Assembly: GCF_026535915.1 (NCBI RefSeq)
Contig: NZ_JAFNPF010000009.1
Span: 1-9,365 of the forward strand
Direction: 5' to 3'
From: Snodgrassella sp945267035
GTDB lineage: Bacteria; Pseudomonadota; Gammaproteobacteria; Burkholderiales; Neisseriaceae
DNA: 9,365 nt
Positions 1 through 8,300 of this stretch are shown here, one piece after another. The notes under the pieces were generated by a model that was given only the letters and a program-made list of their open reading frames with translations, did not search any database and was not told the origin of the DNA. Position 1 is the stretch's first letter, and each line of letters starts with the position of its first letter. Both the position numbers and the translations under genes were made by a program.

Positions 1-27
1 TTGGTTTTTTTCGGACCGTCTTCAGCG

Positions 28-100
28 AAGAAGGCGAACTATACGCCCCATCATTTTTCATGTCAACTCTTTTTATCGCCTTATTTGCTATTTTTTTGCC
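28..100 (-). promoter_or_regulatory. Strong outward-facing promoter, stable-RNA type
   Basis: On the minus strand, TTGACA (61-66) and TATAGT (38-43) are separated by exactly 17 bp, an almost perfect sigma-70 promoter. Upstream of the -35 (67-100) the minus strand is rich in A runs, as in an UP element. Downstream of the -10 a GC-containing discriminator (TCGCC) is followed by a small inverted repeat (TCTTC, 3-base loop, GAAGA). This combination is typical of rRNA and tRNA promoters under growth-rate control. The transcript would leave the window within about 30 bases, so its identity is inferred, not seen. The hydrophobic plus-strand open frame over 1-240 is antisense to this promoter and is not a convincing gene. 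Confidence 0.6.
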
Positions 101-240
101 CAACCTCGCTAAACCTCCTGTTTGTGCATAGGTTATTAATTGTGGGTATTTTTTATTTCTTGCCCTTTTTGCTGTTTTACACACTCTCTATCTGCTTTGT
201 TTCTTGCTGTCGGATAGACTATTCAGGTTCTTTTGGCTAG

Positions 241-830
241 ATGGGTCGATATTTAATTCAGTTTAGCTGAGTCATTGCCTTATTTTCATCTAATAAATAG
301 TCAAAATCATACTTTTTAATAGATCCGAGCTGACGACAGCTGATTCTTACACGCTTAACAGCATCCTTTTAATATGCTGAGCAACCTCAATATTACTAAT
401 ATTCTGACATTAGCTATCATTCGCGCGATAAGCAGTAACGACTTAACTGGTAGTTGACTTAGACAATAACTAATCAAAATAAAAAAGGTGGAACAGCATT
501 TTTATCAGACTAAAGACCAGTAAATCTCCTCTTAGTTTTAATCTCAGCATTTTTATTCTCTGCGTTTAACGCGACTCATATTATGTATTATGAAATTAAA
601 CTTTAGTTTATATCCAAAAGATTGTATAATTTCGTTAAGATGAAGCGCAAAAAGGTAGTTATAAGTTAATTTACTCTAAAGAGTTTAACTAAATAGTTTT
701 GATGATGATTTTAGTTGCAATATGAACTGAACGAAAATTTGGTTATGGATGTAACACTGTTTCATCAACAATCTTTGCTCAATTGCTTTCGCTGATTATT
801 AATTAAACAACAAACTAAACACGTTATTAT
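241..830. other. AT-rich gap with no supported gene
   Basis: About 590 bases with frequent stops in all frames. Only short open stretches are present, such as a 27-codon frame starting at the ATG near 372 and a 9-codon ATG frame at 640, with no ribosome binding site plus domain to support them. A 14-bp inverted repeat (TAAACT, TT, AGTTTA) lies at 597-610, just upstream of a consensus -10 box. I see no tRNA, CRISPR or insertion-sequence ends here. Confidence 0.5.
602..630 (+). promoter_or_regulatory. Possible promoter upstream of the Imm11-like gene
   Basis: A perfect -10 hexamer TATAAT at 625-630 is preceded by TTTAGT at 602-607 with a 17-bp spacer. The 14-bp inverted repeat at 597-610 overlaps the -35 and could be an operator. 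If used, it would give a leader of about 250 nt before the gene at 890. In AT-rich DNA such hexamers arise by chance, so this is weak. Confidence 0.25.
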
Positions 831-839
831 GCTAAATAA

Positions 840-870
840 TTGACTGCTCTTTTAAGATTGCGGTTATGAT
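840..870 (+). promoter_or_regulatory. Candidate proximal promoter of the Imm11-like gene
   Basis: TTGACT (840-845) and TATGAT (865-870) lie just before the gene. The 19-bp spacer is longer than ideal and the leader would be only about a dozen bases, with the AAGGA ribosome binding site at 879-883. It is plausible but unproven. Confidence 0.35.
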
Positions 871-889
871 CTATTTATAAGGATGAAGT

Positions 890-1450
890 ATGACAGACTC
901 TGATAACCAAAATAATTTTGAGTATTATTTCATGCAAAGCAAATCTGATGCGGCTTATCCCATGATAGACCTGCTGAATGAGCATGCTGAAATCATTGAA
1001 GCTCAATTAGGAGATCCATTGCCTCGTCGTCCAGTGTTAGCCGATTACCTGACCGGAGCTAAAGACTTTGTAACCAAAAGAGTCGCTCAGGTAATGATGA
1101 GTATGAATATGGAAGGTGTGCGTATTTCGCCTATCAAACTGGCTGACCGAAAGGGTGGATATATAGATGATTACTACGTTATTTTCGTTGATGACAATAC
1201 TTATGAAGCATTAGATAAAACAAATTCTGAATATGAGTATGATGAAGAATGCGAATTTTATTTTATCGAAAAGATTGTCTTAGATAAGGAAGCTTTAGCA
1301 AAAATACCTCTGAATAAACGCTTAGGCTGGAGATTAGATGAGGATCCAGGAACTTATTTATATCACGAGTCTGTCATCAATGAGATAAAAAAATTACAGC
1401 CAACTGGCGTGGAGTTTATTCATTTAGATGACTACGAAGGTTTTAGTTAA
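890..1450 (+). CDS. Imm11/DUF1629-like immunity protein (putative)
   Basis: A 186-aa acidic soluble protein without a signal peptide or membrane segment. The ATG is preceded by AAGGA at 879-883 with a 6-base spacing, which supports this start. The overall pattern resembles the Imm11 (DUF1629) family: a proline/arginine segment (LPRRPVLADYL) near residues 44-54, a central strand-rich part with YYVIFVDDNTYEALD followed by an acidic patch, and a C-terminal block (YLYHESVINEIKKL, then GVEFIHLDD). Proteins of that family are found beside polymorphic toxins and are thought to neutralise them inside the cell; the target here is unknown. No toxin, secretion gene or second immunity gene is intact next to it, so it is an orphan. 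It is probably a single-gene transcript, ending in the hairpin at 1506-1542. The family call rests on remembered pattern only. A general hypothetical protein is the alternative. Confidence 0.6.
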   Translation: MTDSDNQNNFEYYFMQSKSDAAYPMIDLLNEHAEIIEAQLGDPLPRRPVLADYLTGAKDFVTKRVAQVMMSMNMEGVRISPIKLADRKGGYIDDYYVIFVDDNTYEALDKTNSEYEYDEECEFYFIEKIVLDKEALAKIPLNKRLGWRLDEDPGTYLYHESVINEIKKLQPTGVEFIHLDDYEGFS

Positions 1451-1505
1451 CAACTAATTTATTGTATTAATTTCTGAATTTGATAATTATGCTCATTCAG
1501 ATATC

Positions 1506-1542
1506 ACTATCTCGCCCAAAACGTTTTTTTGGGCGAGATAGT
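1506..1542 (+). terminator. Perfect 16-bp hairpin after the Imm11-like gene
   Basis: The arms ACTATCTCGCCCAAAA (1506-1521) and its exact complement (1527-1542) flank a 5-base loop, starting 56 bases after the stop codon. This is a strong RNA hairpin and probably ends the upstream transcript. It lacks a classical U tract after the stem; the run of T lies in the loop and right arm. It may therefore act as a 3' stabiliser or a bidirectional structure. Confidence 0.6.
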
Positions 1543-1835
1543 TTATGAGTTTTGCAATCCAAAGCAGCATTAATAATGTTGGCGTTATTGATTATTATTA
1601 CTACCATGCCTTATTCTCTAATAAATTTATAATTATGCTGGGTTCTTTCCTATATTGGCATAGATAGATAATGTCGATATTTTTTGACACCATTATTGCA
1701 TTATCTTAACTGTTGAAATAAATATTCCTGAAGATCGGATTTGCTCACTCTTATCCAGAACGATCATTTCTATAAATTAAGATTTTTTAATTAATATTCC
1801 GACCAAAATCTGTCATTACAATGCTCAATATTTTA

Positions 1836-1913
1836 CTAATCATCACAAATAAGCTTTGATGGTGTATGAAAATTTAGATCATCTTCCGTAACATCAAAAT
1901 ATTTCAATTTTAA
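1836..1913 (-). pseudogene. Possible 3' remnant of an unknown gene
   Basis: On the minus strand about 25 codons are open and end in TAG at 1836-1838. The encoded peptide (KYFDVTEDDLNFHTPSKL and a short acidic tail) looks like a normal soluble C terminus. Further upstream in the same frame there are several stops (the first at 1914-1916), so no full gene exists. I do not recognise the family. The call rests only on protein-like composition and could be chance. Confidence 0.2.
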
Positions 1914-2072
1914 TTATTTTGCTCTTTGTTTTTTTAGATATTAAAAAGCCATTCAATATGAATTAGGTTTCTTTTTAGTGTAGTCAATCTGATTCAATTT
2001 TATGTCACATCATTCCGCTATGCTGCAATGGCGTAATGAATGCTCATGCCGATAATTGACACTCTATCCTAG

Positions 2073-2258
2073 CTAAGAATAAGTATTGATCTTGATAATG
2101 GATTTAATTTAGACAATTGGATTGAACAAATTGGTTTTAATTAAGACTTGGCTTCTGATATTTTTATGATCCCTATTTTAGAAGCAGTATTTAAGTATTT
2201 AATTACAAGTTATGGTGTATGGTGGTCTTTTGCAGATAATATATTTTACTGGTATTAA
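2073..2258 (+). pseudogene. Possible interrupted remnant of a small unknown gene
   Basis: One plus-strand frame runs from just after a TAG (2070-2072) to TAA at 2256-2258, with a single internal TAA at 2142-2144. The first part encodes an acidic, Asn/Asp/Trp-containing peptide (SIDLDNGFNLDNWIEQIGF). The second encodes a more hydrophobic one (ILEAVFKYLITSYGVWWSF and beyond). There is no start codon with a ribosome binding site at the upstream end. The composition is more protein-like than the surrounding DNA, which suggests decay of a small gene, possibly another immunity-type gene like the one at 890. The family is not recognised. Confidence 0.25.
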
Positions 2259-2308
2259 TGTAGTTAGTTAGTTAAATACCGTTACTTTATTGGCTACCAC
2301 GAATTGGT

Positions 2309-2314
2309 GGAGGA
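2309..2314 (+). promoter_or_regulatory. Ribosome binding site that sets the modD start
   Basis: GGAGGA ends 7 bases before the GTG at 2322-2324. A TTG at 2304 in the same frame would place this strong Shine-Dalgarno sequence inside the coding region. The GTG start gives a protein beginning right before the conserved YISDAELD segment, as ModD proteins usually do. Confidence 0.7.
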
Positions 2315-2321
2315 AAAGACA

Positions 2322-3167
2322 GTGTTTTATATATCTGATGCAGAATTGGACAGGTTGTTACTGGAAGATATTGCCTATGGTGATTTGACGACGCGGGCAT
2401 TAGACATTGGGAAACAGATCGGTCAGATATCGTTTAGTCGGCAACAAGCAGGGCGAGTTAGTGGAGTGGCGATAGCAGTTAGGTTGTTGCAGAAGCTGAT
2501 GCTGGAGGTGGTGGTTAATGTCCAAGACGGCGAGGATGTCACAGCTGGCACAGTTTTGATGACGGCTACAGGCACTGCAAAGAGGCTACATCAAGGCTGG
2601 AAGGTGGTGCAGAATGTACTGGAATGGAGTTGTGGTGTGGCGCAATACATGGCGCAGATGGTCACCACAGCCCAAAACATTAATCCGTTGGTGCAGATTG
2701 CTTGTACACGTAAAAGTATTCCGGGAACAAAATCGCTGGCGATTGCCGCCGTGATTGATGGTGGTGGAATTTTGCATCGTGCTGGGACGGCTGAGTCCGT
2801 ATTGTTGTTTGCCAATCACCGACGATTTTATGTTGAACCAGATAACTGGGGAAGGATGGTCGCGCGCTTAAAGCAAGCGGCACCAGAGAAAAAGGTTATA
2901 GTGGAAGCAGATACGATTGAGGAAGCATTAGCGGCCCTAAAAGCACAGGCTGATATTGTGCAATTAGATAAGTTTACGCCAGAACAATTTGCTACTGTAT
3001 TGGCACACGCTCGATTGCTGGCGCCGATGAGTATGCTATCCGCAGCTGGTGGTATCACATTGCTTAATATTGCTGATTATGTGCGTGCCGGCGCACAACT
3101 ATTGGTTACTTCGGCACCATATTATGCGCCACCAGTAGATATCAAAGTACGATTACAGCCACTATAA
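2322..3167 (+). CDS. modD: ModD, nicotinate-nucleotide pyrophosphorylase-like protein
   Basis: The 281-aa protein starts at GTG 2322 (see the binding site at 2309). It belongs to the NadC/ModD family of type II phosphoribosyltransferases. Visible marks, numbered from that start: the N-terminal DAELDRLLLEDIAYGDLTTR segment; TRKSIPG (129-135) and GGGILHR (147-153), which in NadC bind the phosphoribosyl and quinolinate phosphates; EADT (195); QLDKF (214-218); AAGGI (241-245); and the C-terminal VTSAPYYAPP typical of ModD. The lysine of the NadC motif before DNH is not kept (LLFANHR here), which fits ModD rather than true NadC. ModD genes usually sit with molybdate-transport genes, but their reaction is not well established. 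No modABC or other molybdenum gene is visible here. The gene converges on trpE, with 35 bp between the stops. Confidence 0.85.
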   Translation: MFYISDAELDRLLLEDIAYGDLTTRALDIGKQIGQISFSRQQAGRVSGVAIAVRLLQKLMLEVVVNVQDGEDVTAGTVLMTATGTAKRLHQGWKVVQNVLEWSCGVAQYMAQMVTTAQNINPLVQIACTRKSIPGTKSLAIAAVIDGGGILHRAGTAESVLLFANHRRFYVEPDNWGRMVARLKQAAPEKKVIVEADTIEEALAALKAQADIVQLDKFTPEQFATVLAHARLLAPMSMLSAAGGITLLNIADYVRAGAQLLVTSAPYYAPPVDIKVRLQPL

Positions 3168-3202
3168 ATAATTGTTTTATTATATGGTTTCTCGCCAAGA
3201 AG

Positions 3203-4678
3203 TTATTTATCTAAACCTTGTTGCACCATATGTGCTGCTCTAACGACCGCTTTGGCTTTGTTCTGTGTCTCCTGCCATTCCAATTGTTCATCGGAATCAA
3301 ATACAATCCCTCCACCGCTTTGTATATATAGTGTGTGATGGCGAATGACTCCAGTACGAATAGCGATACACAGATCCATATCTCCCGAGAAGCTGAGGTA
3401 ACCGACAGCACCTCCGTAGACACCCCGTTTATGAGGTTCCAATTCTTCGATGATTTCTAAGGCACGCACCTTAGGCGCACCAGAAAGTGTACCGGCCGGA
3501 AAAGTGGCCTCAAGTATATCGAGATTGGACGTACCATCCAGCAGCTCCCCTTCCACATTAGATACAAGGTGCATTACATGCGAATAGCGTTCCACGATCA
3601 TTTTATCGGTTAATCTGACCTGACCAATTTTACTCACGCGACCAACGTCATTACGTCCCAGATCAATTAACATGACATGTTCTGCCACTTCTTTTGGATC
3701 ATTGAGCAGTTCTTGTGCCAAGGCCTGATCTTCTTCAGGAGTCTGACCTCGTGGCCGTGTTCCGGCTATCGGTCGTACGGTAACTTTTTCTTGCTCACGG
3801 CGCACCAGAATTTCTGGTGAAGATCCAACGATATAAAAATCATCAAACTGATAATAAAACAAATATGGGGATGGATTGAGGGTACGTAGCGCACGATACA
3901 AACTTAGAGGATTATCCTGAAATGACATACTCAGACGCTGACTCGGAACAACCTGCATGCAATCGCCGTCAAGGATGTATTCACGGATACGTTGCACATA
4001 GTTTTGATATTGTTCTTCTCCGGTTTCAGCTGTGGGCTCGGTGTGTTGACTACCTAAAGATAATGGTAGTTGTACGCTTTGACGCAAAGCTAGACGTAAC
4101 TCTTCCAGACGTGCACGCGCCTGCTGATAACCGTCTGGCTGACTGCTGTCAGCATAAACGATAAGGTAGATTTTTCCGCTCAAATTATCTATCACCGCCA
4201 ACTCCAACGACAGCAGTAAAAAAATATCCGGTACCCCTACTGGATTGGGTTTATCAAGCTGTTTTAAACGATGGGCAATTTGCTCAAAATGATAGATGGT
4301 TTCATAGCCAAAGTAACCTACCAGTCCACCGGTAAACCGTGGTAAGTGATCAATATTCGGGGTTTTGTATCTGGATTGAAATTGTTCAATGAATGGCAAT
4401 GGATTGCCACGATGAGTTTCGATCACGGCTGCCTGCTGGTAAACCTCGGTGAGGTTGCCGGTGATTTTCAGATAGGTATCGCAGGGCAAGCCGATAAAGG
4501 AATATCTGCCGAATCGTTCACCATTGACAACAGATTCCAACAGATAGCTAAAAGGCTTATTAGCGAGCTTAAGATATATGGATAAAGGCGTATCCATATC
4601 CGCCAATAATTCTTGAACTAAAGGAATATGAGTATAGCCGGCAGCTAATTGTTGTTGATATTCAGCTTGTGTAATCAT
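3203..4678 (-). CDS. trpE: Anthranilate synthase component I (TrpE)
   Basis: A 491-aa protein of normal length. It is the large subunit that, with the glutamine amidotransferase TrpG, turns chorismate into anthranilate, the first committed step of tryptophan synthesis in the cytoplasm. Residues 46-49 are LLES, the tryptophan feedback site. The chorismate-binding domain shows PSPYLFYYQ (269-277), PIAGTRPRG (303-311), EHVMLIDLGRND (333-344), ERYSHVMH (363-370), PAGTLSGAPKVRA (394-406) and QSGGGIVFDSDEQLEWQETQNKA split over 453-475, with the Glu residues that bind magnesium. All key motifs are intact, so the enzyme is probably active and feedback-regulated. The ATG at 4678 begins the usual N terminus (MITQAEYQ) even though no good Shine-Dalgarno is seen. 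trpG, trpD and trpC are not adjacent in this window, as is common when trp genes are dispersed. PabB and MenF are less likely because of the LLES site and length. Confidence 0.95.
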   Translation of the reverse strand: MITQAEYQQQLAAGYTHIPLVQELLADMDTPLSIYLKLANKPFSYLLESVVNGERFGRYSFIGLPCDTYLKITGNLTEVYQQAAVIETHRGNPLPFIEQFQSRYKTPNIDHLPRFTGGLVGYFGYETIYHFEQIAHRLKQLDKPNPVGVPDIFLLLSLELAVIDNLSGKIYLIVYADSSQPDGYQQARARLEELRLALRQSVQLPLSLGSQHTEPTAETGEEQYQNYVQRIREYILDGDCMQVVPSQRLSMSFQDNPLSLYRALRTLNPSPYLFYYQFDDFYIVGSSPEILVRREQEKVTVRPIAGTRPRGQTPEEDQALAQELLNDPKEVAEHVMLIDLGRNDVGRVSKIGQVRLTDKMIVERYSHVMHLVSNVEGELLDGTSNLDILEATFPAGTLSGAPKVRALEIIEELEPHKRGVYGGAVGYLSFSGDMDLCIAIRTGVIRHHTLYIQSGGGIVFDSDEQLEWQETQNKAKAVVRAAHMVQQGLDK

Positions 4679-4738
4679 GGCGTAGTCTTGACTAGTTTGA
4701 GATGGCAGATTAGCAAAAATTCAGAATAAAACTCATCT

Positions 4739-4773
4739 TTTATCGTTATCATAACGTAAAATGAATGCTAAAA
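4739..4773 (-). promoter_or_regulatory. Possible trpE promoter with overlapping palindrome
   Basis: About 65-75 bp before trpE the minus strand has TATGAT, which lies inside the palindrome CGTTATCATAACG (4744-4756, arms of 6 around one base). The symmetry extends outward with TTTTA on one side and TAAAA on the other, offset by one base. A -35 near 4768-4773 is poor. A palindrome over a -10 box is a plausible operator, but no known regulator motif is recognised. I see no Trp-codon-rich leader peptide or attenuator before trpE. Confidence 0.3.
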
Positions 4774-5299
4774 GATATATAGATAAACAGTTTACAGGTT
4801 GATTAATGCTTTCGTATGGTCAACTAGTAACAGTGAACGCAATAGCCATGATGTTATTTGGGCGCTCAATCATTAAAATTGAATCGGAAAGTAGATAACA
4901 ATGAAACAAGATGACGGCTGTCTATTAATCAAATTTGAAAACAGATTCCCATGGATAGGGATGGTGTTCAATAGGCGAACAAATTCTTTAAGTCTATAGA
5001 TGCATGGGGTTAGCCGTATGAAATTCGAGCGCTGTGCCAAACCGAAACACTGGCAGTAATGGTTGGGTGTCAATCAGATGGTTTAATTAAGATTAAACTC
5101 AATTTTTTTATCTATCATCTGGTTGATCTATTAATTTACTCTAATCATCGGTTTATATTGTGTATTAAGATAGTCTATTCGCAAACTTGCAATGGGTTGA
5201 ACTGAAATTAGCTAAACTTTTAAATATTATTGTTCTGGGTGTATTTTCATCTTCACGCCGGTTCTGCATGATTAAACCGTTTGCAGAGTAACATTAAAC
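4774..5299. other. Gap between trpE and pilC without an intact gene
   Basis: About 525 bases. The longest minus-strand frame (4873-5073) begins with TTG, has no ribosome binding site and no recognisable domain. On the plus strand there is a broken frame at 4901-5059, listed separately. The rest (5060-5299) is AT-rich and shows no tRNA, repeat or insertion-sequence ends by eye. Confidence 0.45.
4901..5059 (+). pseudogene. Broken small coding-like frame, unknown
   Basis: An ATG at 4901 opens 32 codons (MKQDDGCLLIKFENRF and on). It is stopped by TAG at 4997-4999 and continues in the same frame for 19 more codons (beginning MHGVSRMKFERCAKPKHWQ) to TAA at 5057-5059. A weak GGAAAG lies 9 bases before the ATG. 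The second part is rich in Lys, Arg, Cys and Trp, resembling DNA-binding or transposase ends, but I cannot name a family. It may be a remnant or chance. Confidence 0.2.
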
Positions 5300-5300
5300 T

Positions 5301-5326
5301 AAAACCGGGCTAGTGCCCGGTTTTTA
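5301..5326 (-). terminator. Rho-independent terminator of pilC
   Basis: AAAACCGGGC (5301-5310) and GCCCGGTTTT (5315-5324) form a perfect 10-bp stem with a 4-base loop, 13 to 39 bases after the pilC stop codon. On the minus strand the stem ends in CCCGG followed by TTTTAGTTT, a good U tract. The plus-strand reading also has TTTTT, so it may work in both directions. Confidence 0.85.
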
Positions 5327-5339
5327 AGTGAAGAGATTA

Positions 5340-8300
5340 TTATTTATTGTAGCCCTCTTTAATTTCTCGCCATGACAATCTCTTAAACGTTACCCGGGCA
5401 CAATGAACATTTTTGATATCTTCTGATTCAATCAAGCCTTCTGTTGTTGCCGCAACGGGTAGTTTTTCCAAACATCGATCGGATGATGGTGGTACGTCGC
5501 CTAATGGACGCCAGTTACCCGTTCCACCTATATTTTGAATGATTTCGGAAAGAATTTCGAAACCTACTAATCCATCCTTCGATACTATTCCCAGCGGATT
5601 ATTCTTATCAAAAACTATATGTGGACTCTTTTCTGTCAGACCAGAACCGGTTCGCAGATTAAACTGTACCATTCGGGTGGTCGCAGTGACATTTTGCGTT
5701 TCGATTTCTGAACTACATGGGTCTCGATCTTTGGCGGAAATTAATCCTTTTTTAACTTCATATATTCGTGTCGGAATTATACCGGTGGTCAATAAGCGGG
5801 AGAAATTCGAAACCACTCGCTCGCCATCATTCGGATCCAAATTGATGTACCAACCTTTATGACTTGCTGGATCAAATTTGTTCTTACTTATTGTACGGTA
5901 TGGACCATTCACGCCGATGTTTTGCTGGAGCAAATCCGTTTTACTGACTTGCGCGTAGGCATCATTATAATCATCATAGATACCATAGATTGCCTGCTGA
6001 TCTCGGCTTTCCAGATCTTCATCATAAAGATCACTTCCTGTACCAAAAACCACCACCAGCTTCTGATTATCGGCTTTCACCACCAGTGGGGCAGCCGTAA
6101 TCGGTTTGCCTGCAGCAAATATTTTAACTCCCTTCCAGGTGCTTGGATCTGGATTGCGGATATCAAAACGGAACAGGTTGCCTGCATAATCTCCTGCATA
6201 AACTATGTCCGCTATATTATCGTCGTCTACATCAAACGCCGCCGGACTGGATAATCCACCCCTTCCTCCTTCGGCAACTATTTTCTTGAGTAAATCGCCT
6301 TTGTTACCCAAGGGCTTATATCCATCTGTGCCCACATCCGCACCCAAAACATTGTAAACATACAAGGCTGATTCTGCACTTTGTTTTCTTTCTGTATCTT
6401 TAGCCAATGTGTCTGAGTAGTTGTAGCCATTGCTGATAAAGGCTGCCGCAACGATATTATGTTTGTATGACTTAGTATCGGCCAAACTGGTTCCATAGTT
6501 TACCCGAATGCGTGCCACGGCTGGCATTCCTACTGTGTAACCAAATTTATTGCTTGTCCCATCTGAAGTACGGAATAGTTGCAGATTCTTATACCAGTCT
6601 GGCGAATTCATATTGTCTATGCCAATGTTTTCCCGACTGAGTATATCTTTACCACCAATATTGATGGCAAACGCGCCTCGTCCGCCCTGCCCCATGGTCG
6701 ATACCATAAAGGTTTGCTTAATACCGTCACCACGATCGTCTGTTTGTTGTACCACCATGCCACCGTTTAGCAGATAACGATGTGGCTTGGTAGTAAACTG
6801 CCCATATTGATTATCGGTCAGGTCTTGATAGTAATGGTTATTTAAATCACTGTTGTCATTACTTTGACGCTGCATATTCAATGGCATGTAATTAAATTTC
6901 AAATCGTAAGGTTGGTTTTTATCTTTGGTCGCACCAAACACATATACCATGCCATCATTGGCCGATGTGATCAGATATTTCTGATGACGCATACCTTCTA
7001 CTGGATCGCCCATAGATATCAGCGGATTATTTAGTATATCGCCTACGTTGCGACTGCTACCAAAATTTTCTATGTCTGTACGATTGCGGTAATCTAAAAT
7101 AAACCAGCTATTGGCTATGTTCGATATGACGGTTTTAATTTTGTCATCTTCTTTAGCTCGTGCCAACCAGGTTAGCAAACCATCACGCCATTCGGTTTTA
7201 TTGTTATTTGTTGTTGGATCCAAACCGGTGTGTACAGAAGGATCTGGAAAATTGTCTTTAATTTTGAACGTTGTATTATCCATTCCGTTAATGGCCAGAT
7301 CTGGTGCATACAGATAACTGTTTTTACCATCATTAATGACCAACTGGCGATTGGTATAACTAGGCTGAATGGCGCAAGATAAAGGGTCTTCTCCACGATT
7401 GTGAATACAAATCTGACTGCTCCAGCTACCGGTATCTACCTTAGCGGTGACGGAAGTATCTCCCTCAGAAGTACTGGACAACCCTACTGTGGCAGCGACG
7501 GTATCGACAATAGACACAGCAGTAGTGGATTCATAAATTTTACGAAAAATATCGTCGAAAGATGCCAGTAATTCTTCATAACTACCATCGATATCATAAA
7601 ACCGACCATCTGGGTTTTTAACCGGATCGTACTTGCCTGCTGGTGTGGCGGCAAAATATAAAATGGAAGAACTGTCTTCGTCATAATCAGCAGCGCCTGG
7701 TACCAAACCTGGTTGTTTAAACTTGAGTCCCATACCAATGGTGAAGGTTTCAGCAGTTTGAGTATATGGTCGGCCAGTTTGCGGATTAATGGCATCCCAG
7801 ACTTCGCCAGCATCGTCCTTTTCTCGGTGTTCCAAAGTCGGTTGACCTGTACAGAAAAAGTCGGGACTATTTAGCGTCGGAATTGGTATCTCATCAATAC
7901 CATCGACACGCTTTCCTAGAAGCGCAGTGGATGCACCACTCGGAACAGTGAATGCTTCATACCGCTTAAAATGGTAGCCCATATTTGAATCATCAGAAAC
8001 CTTGATACACGATCGATAATAATCATTTTTATAGATATAAGAACCAAAGTTTTTGCTAGCCAACCGTTGGGTGTAGTAAGCTAACCACCTTTCAAAAGAT
8101 GAAGATGGATAATTTTCTGATGGAAAAGCGCACCAAGGATAAGTACAGACATTAATAAAATATTTTGCCGGGAAATTGCCATATAAGCTCCCTAAAGGGC
8201 CTCTTATGCGATCCATATCAAAATATCCATCCCAACCAGCCTCGGGCTGAACGTTTGGTAGAGGATTTAATTCAAATTTACCATCATAGTACCAACTTGA

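Larger units (their letters stand above)
1543..2303. other. AT-rich gap with decayed coding-like fragments
   Basis: About 760 bases with no intact gene. Stops are dense in every frame. Two short stretches read like protein remnants: one on the minus strand at 1836-1913 and one on the plus strand at 2073-2258, listed separately. The 3' part probably contains the modD promoter, for example TTGCAG (2231-2236), a 16-bp spacer and TATTAA (2253-2258). It also holds an inverted repeat, GGTATT at 2251-2256 with AATACC at 2275-2280, around three tandem GTTA units. Confidence 0.45.

Noticed and set aside
1..240. Hydrophobic 79-codon open frame on the plus strand from the left edge
   Set aside because: It begins with TTG at the edge, has a low-complexity Phe/Leu/Cys-rich translation and is antisense to a strong promoter. 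T-rich DNA gives such frames by chance.
640..669. Nine-codon ATG frame (MKRKKVVIS) after the TATAAT box
   Set aside because: It is too short, has no clear ribosome binding site and would start only a few bases after the predicted transcript start.
2586..3058. Open frames opposite modD
   Set aside because: They are shadows of the real modD reading frame, which has clear family motifs.
4688..4828. Two ACTAGT sites (4691-4696 and 4823-4828) near trpE, as in TrpR operators
   Set aside because: TrpR operators need two half sites close together. These are 132 bp apart, each is a simple 6-bp palindrome, and the flanks do not match.
4873..5073. Minus-strand 66-codon frame between trpE and pilC
   Set aside because: It starts with TTG and has no Shine-Dalgarno or family resemblance.
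5165..5269. Minus-strand 34-residue frame downstream of pilC
   Set aside because: It has no ribosome binding site and no recognised motif, and lies after the pilC terminator.
5539..6254. Plus-strand open frames opposite pilC, up to 131 codons
   Set aside because: They lie antisense to the conserved propeller domain, have no ribosome binding site, and their composition follows from the PilC codons.
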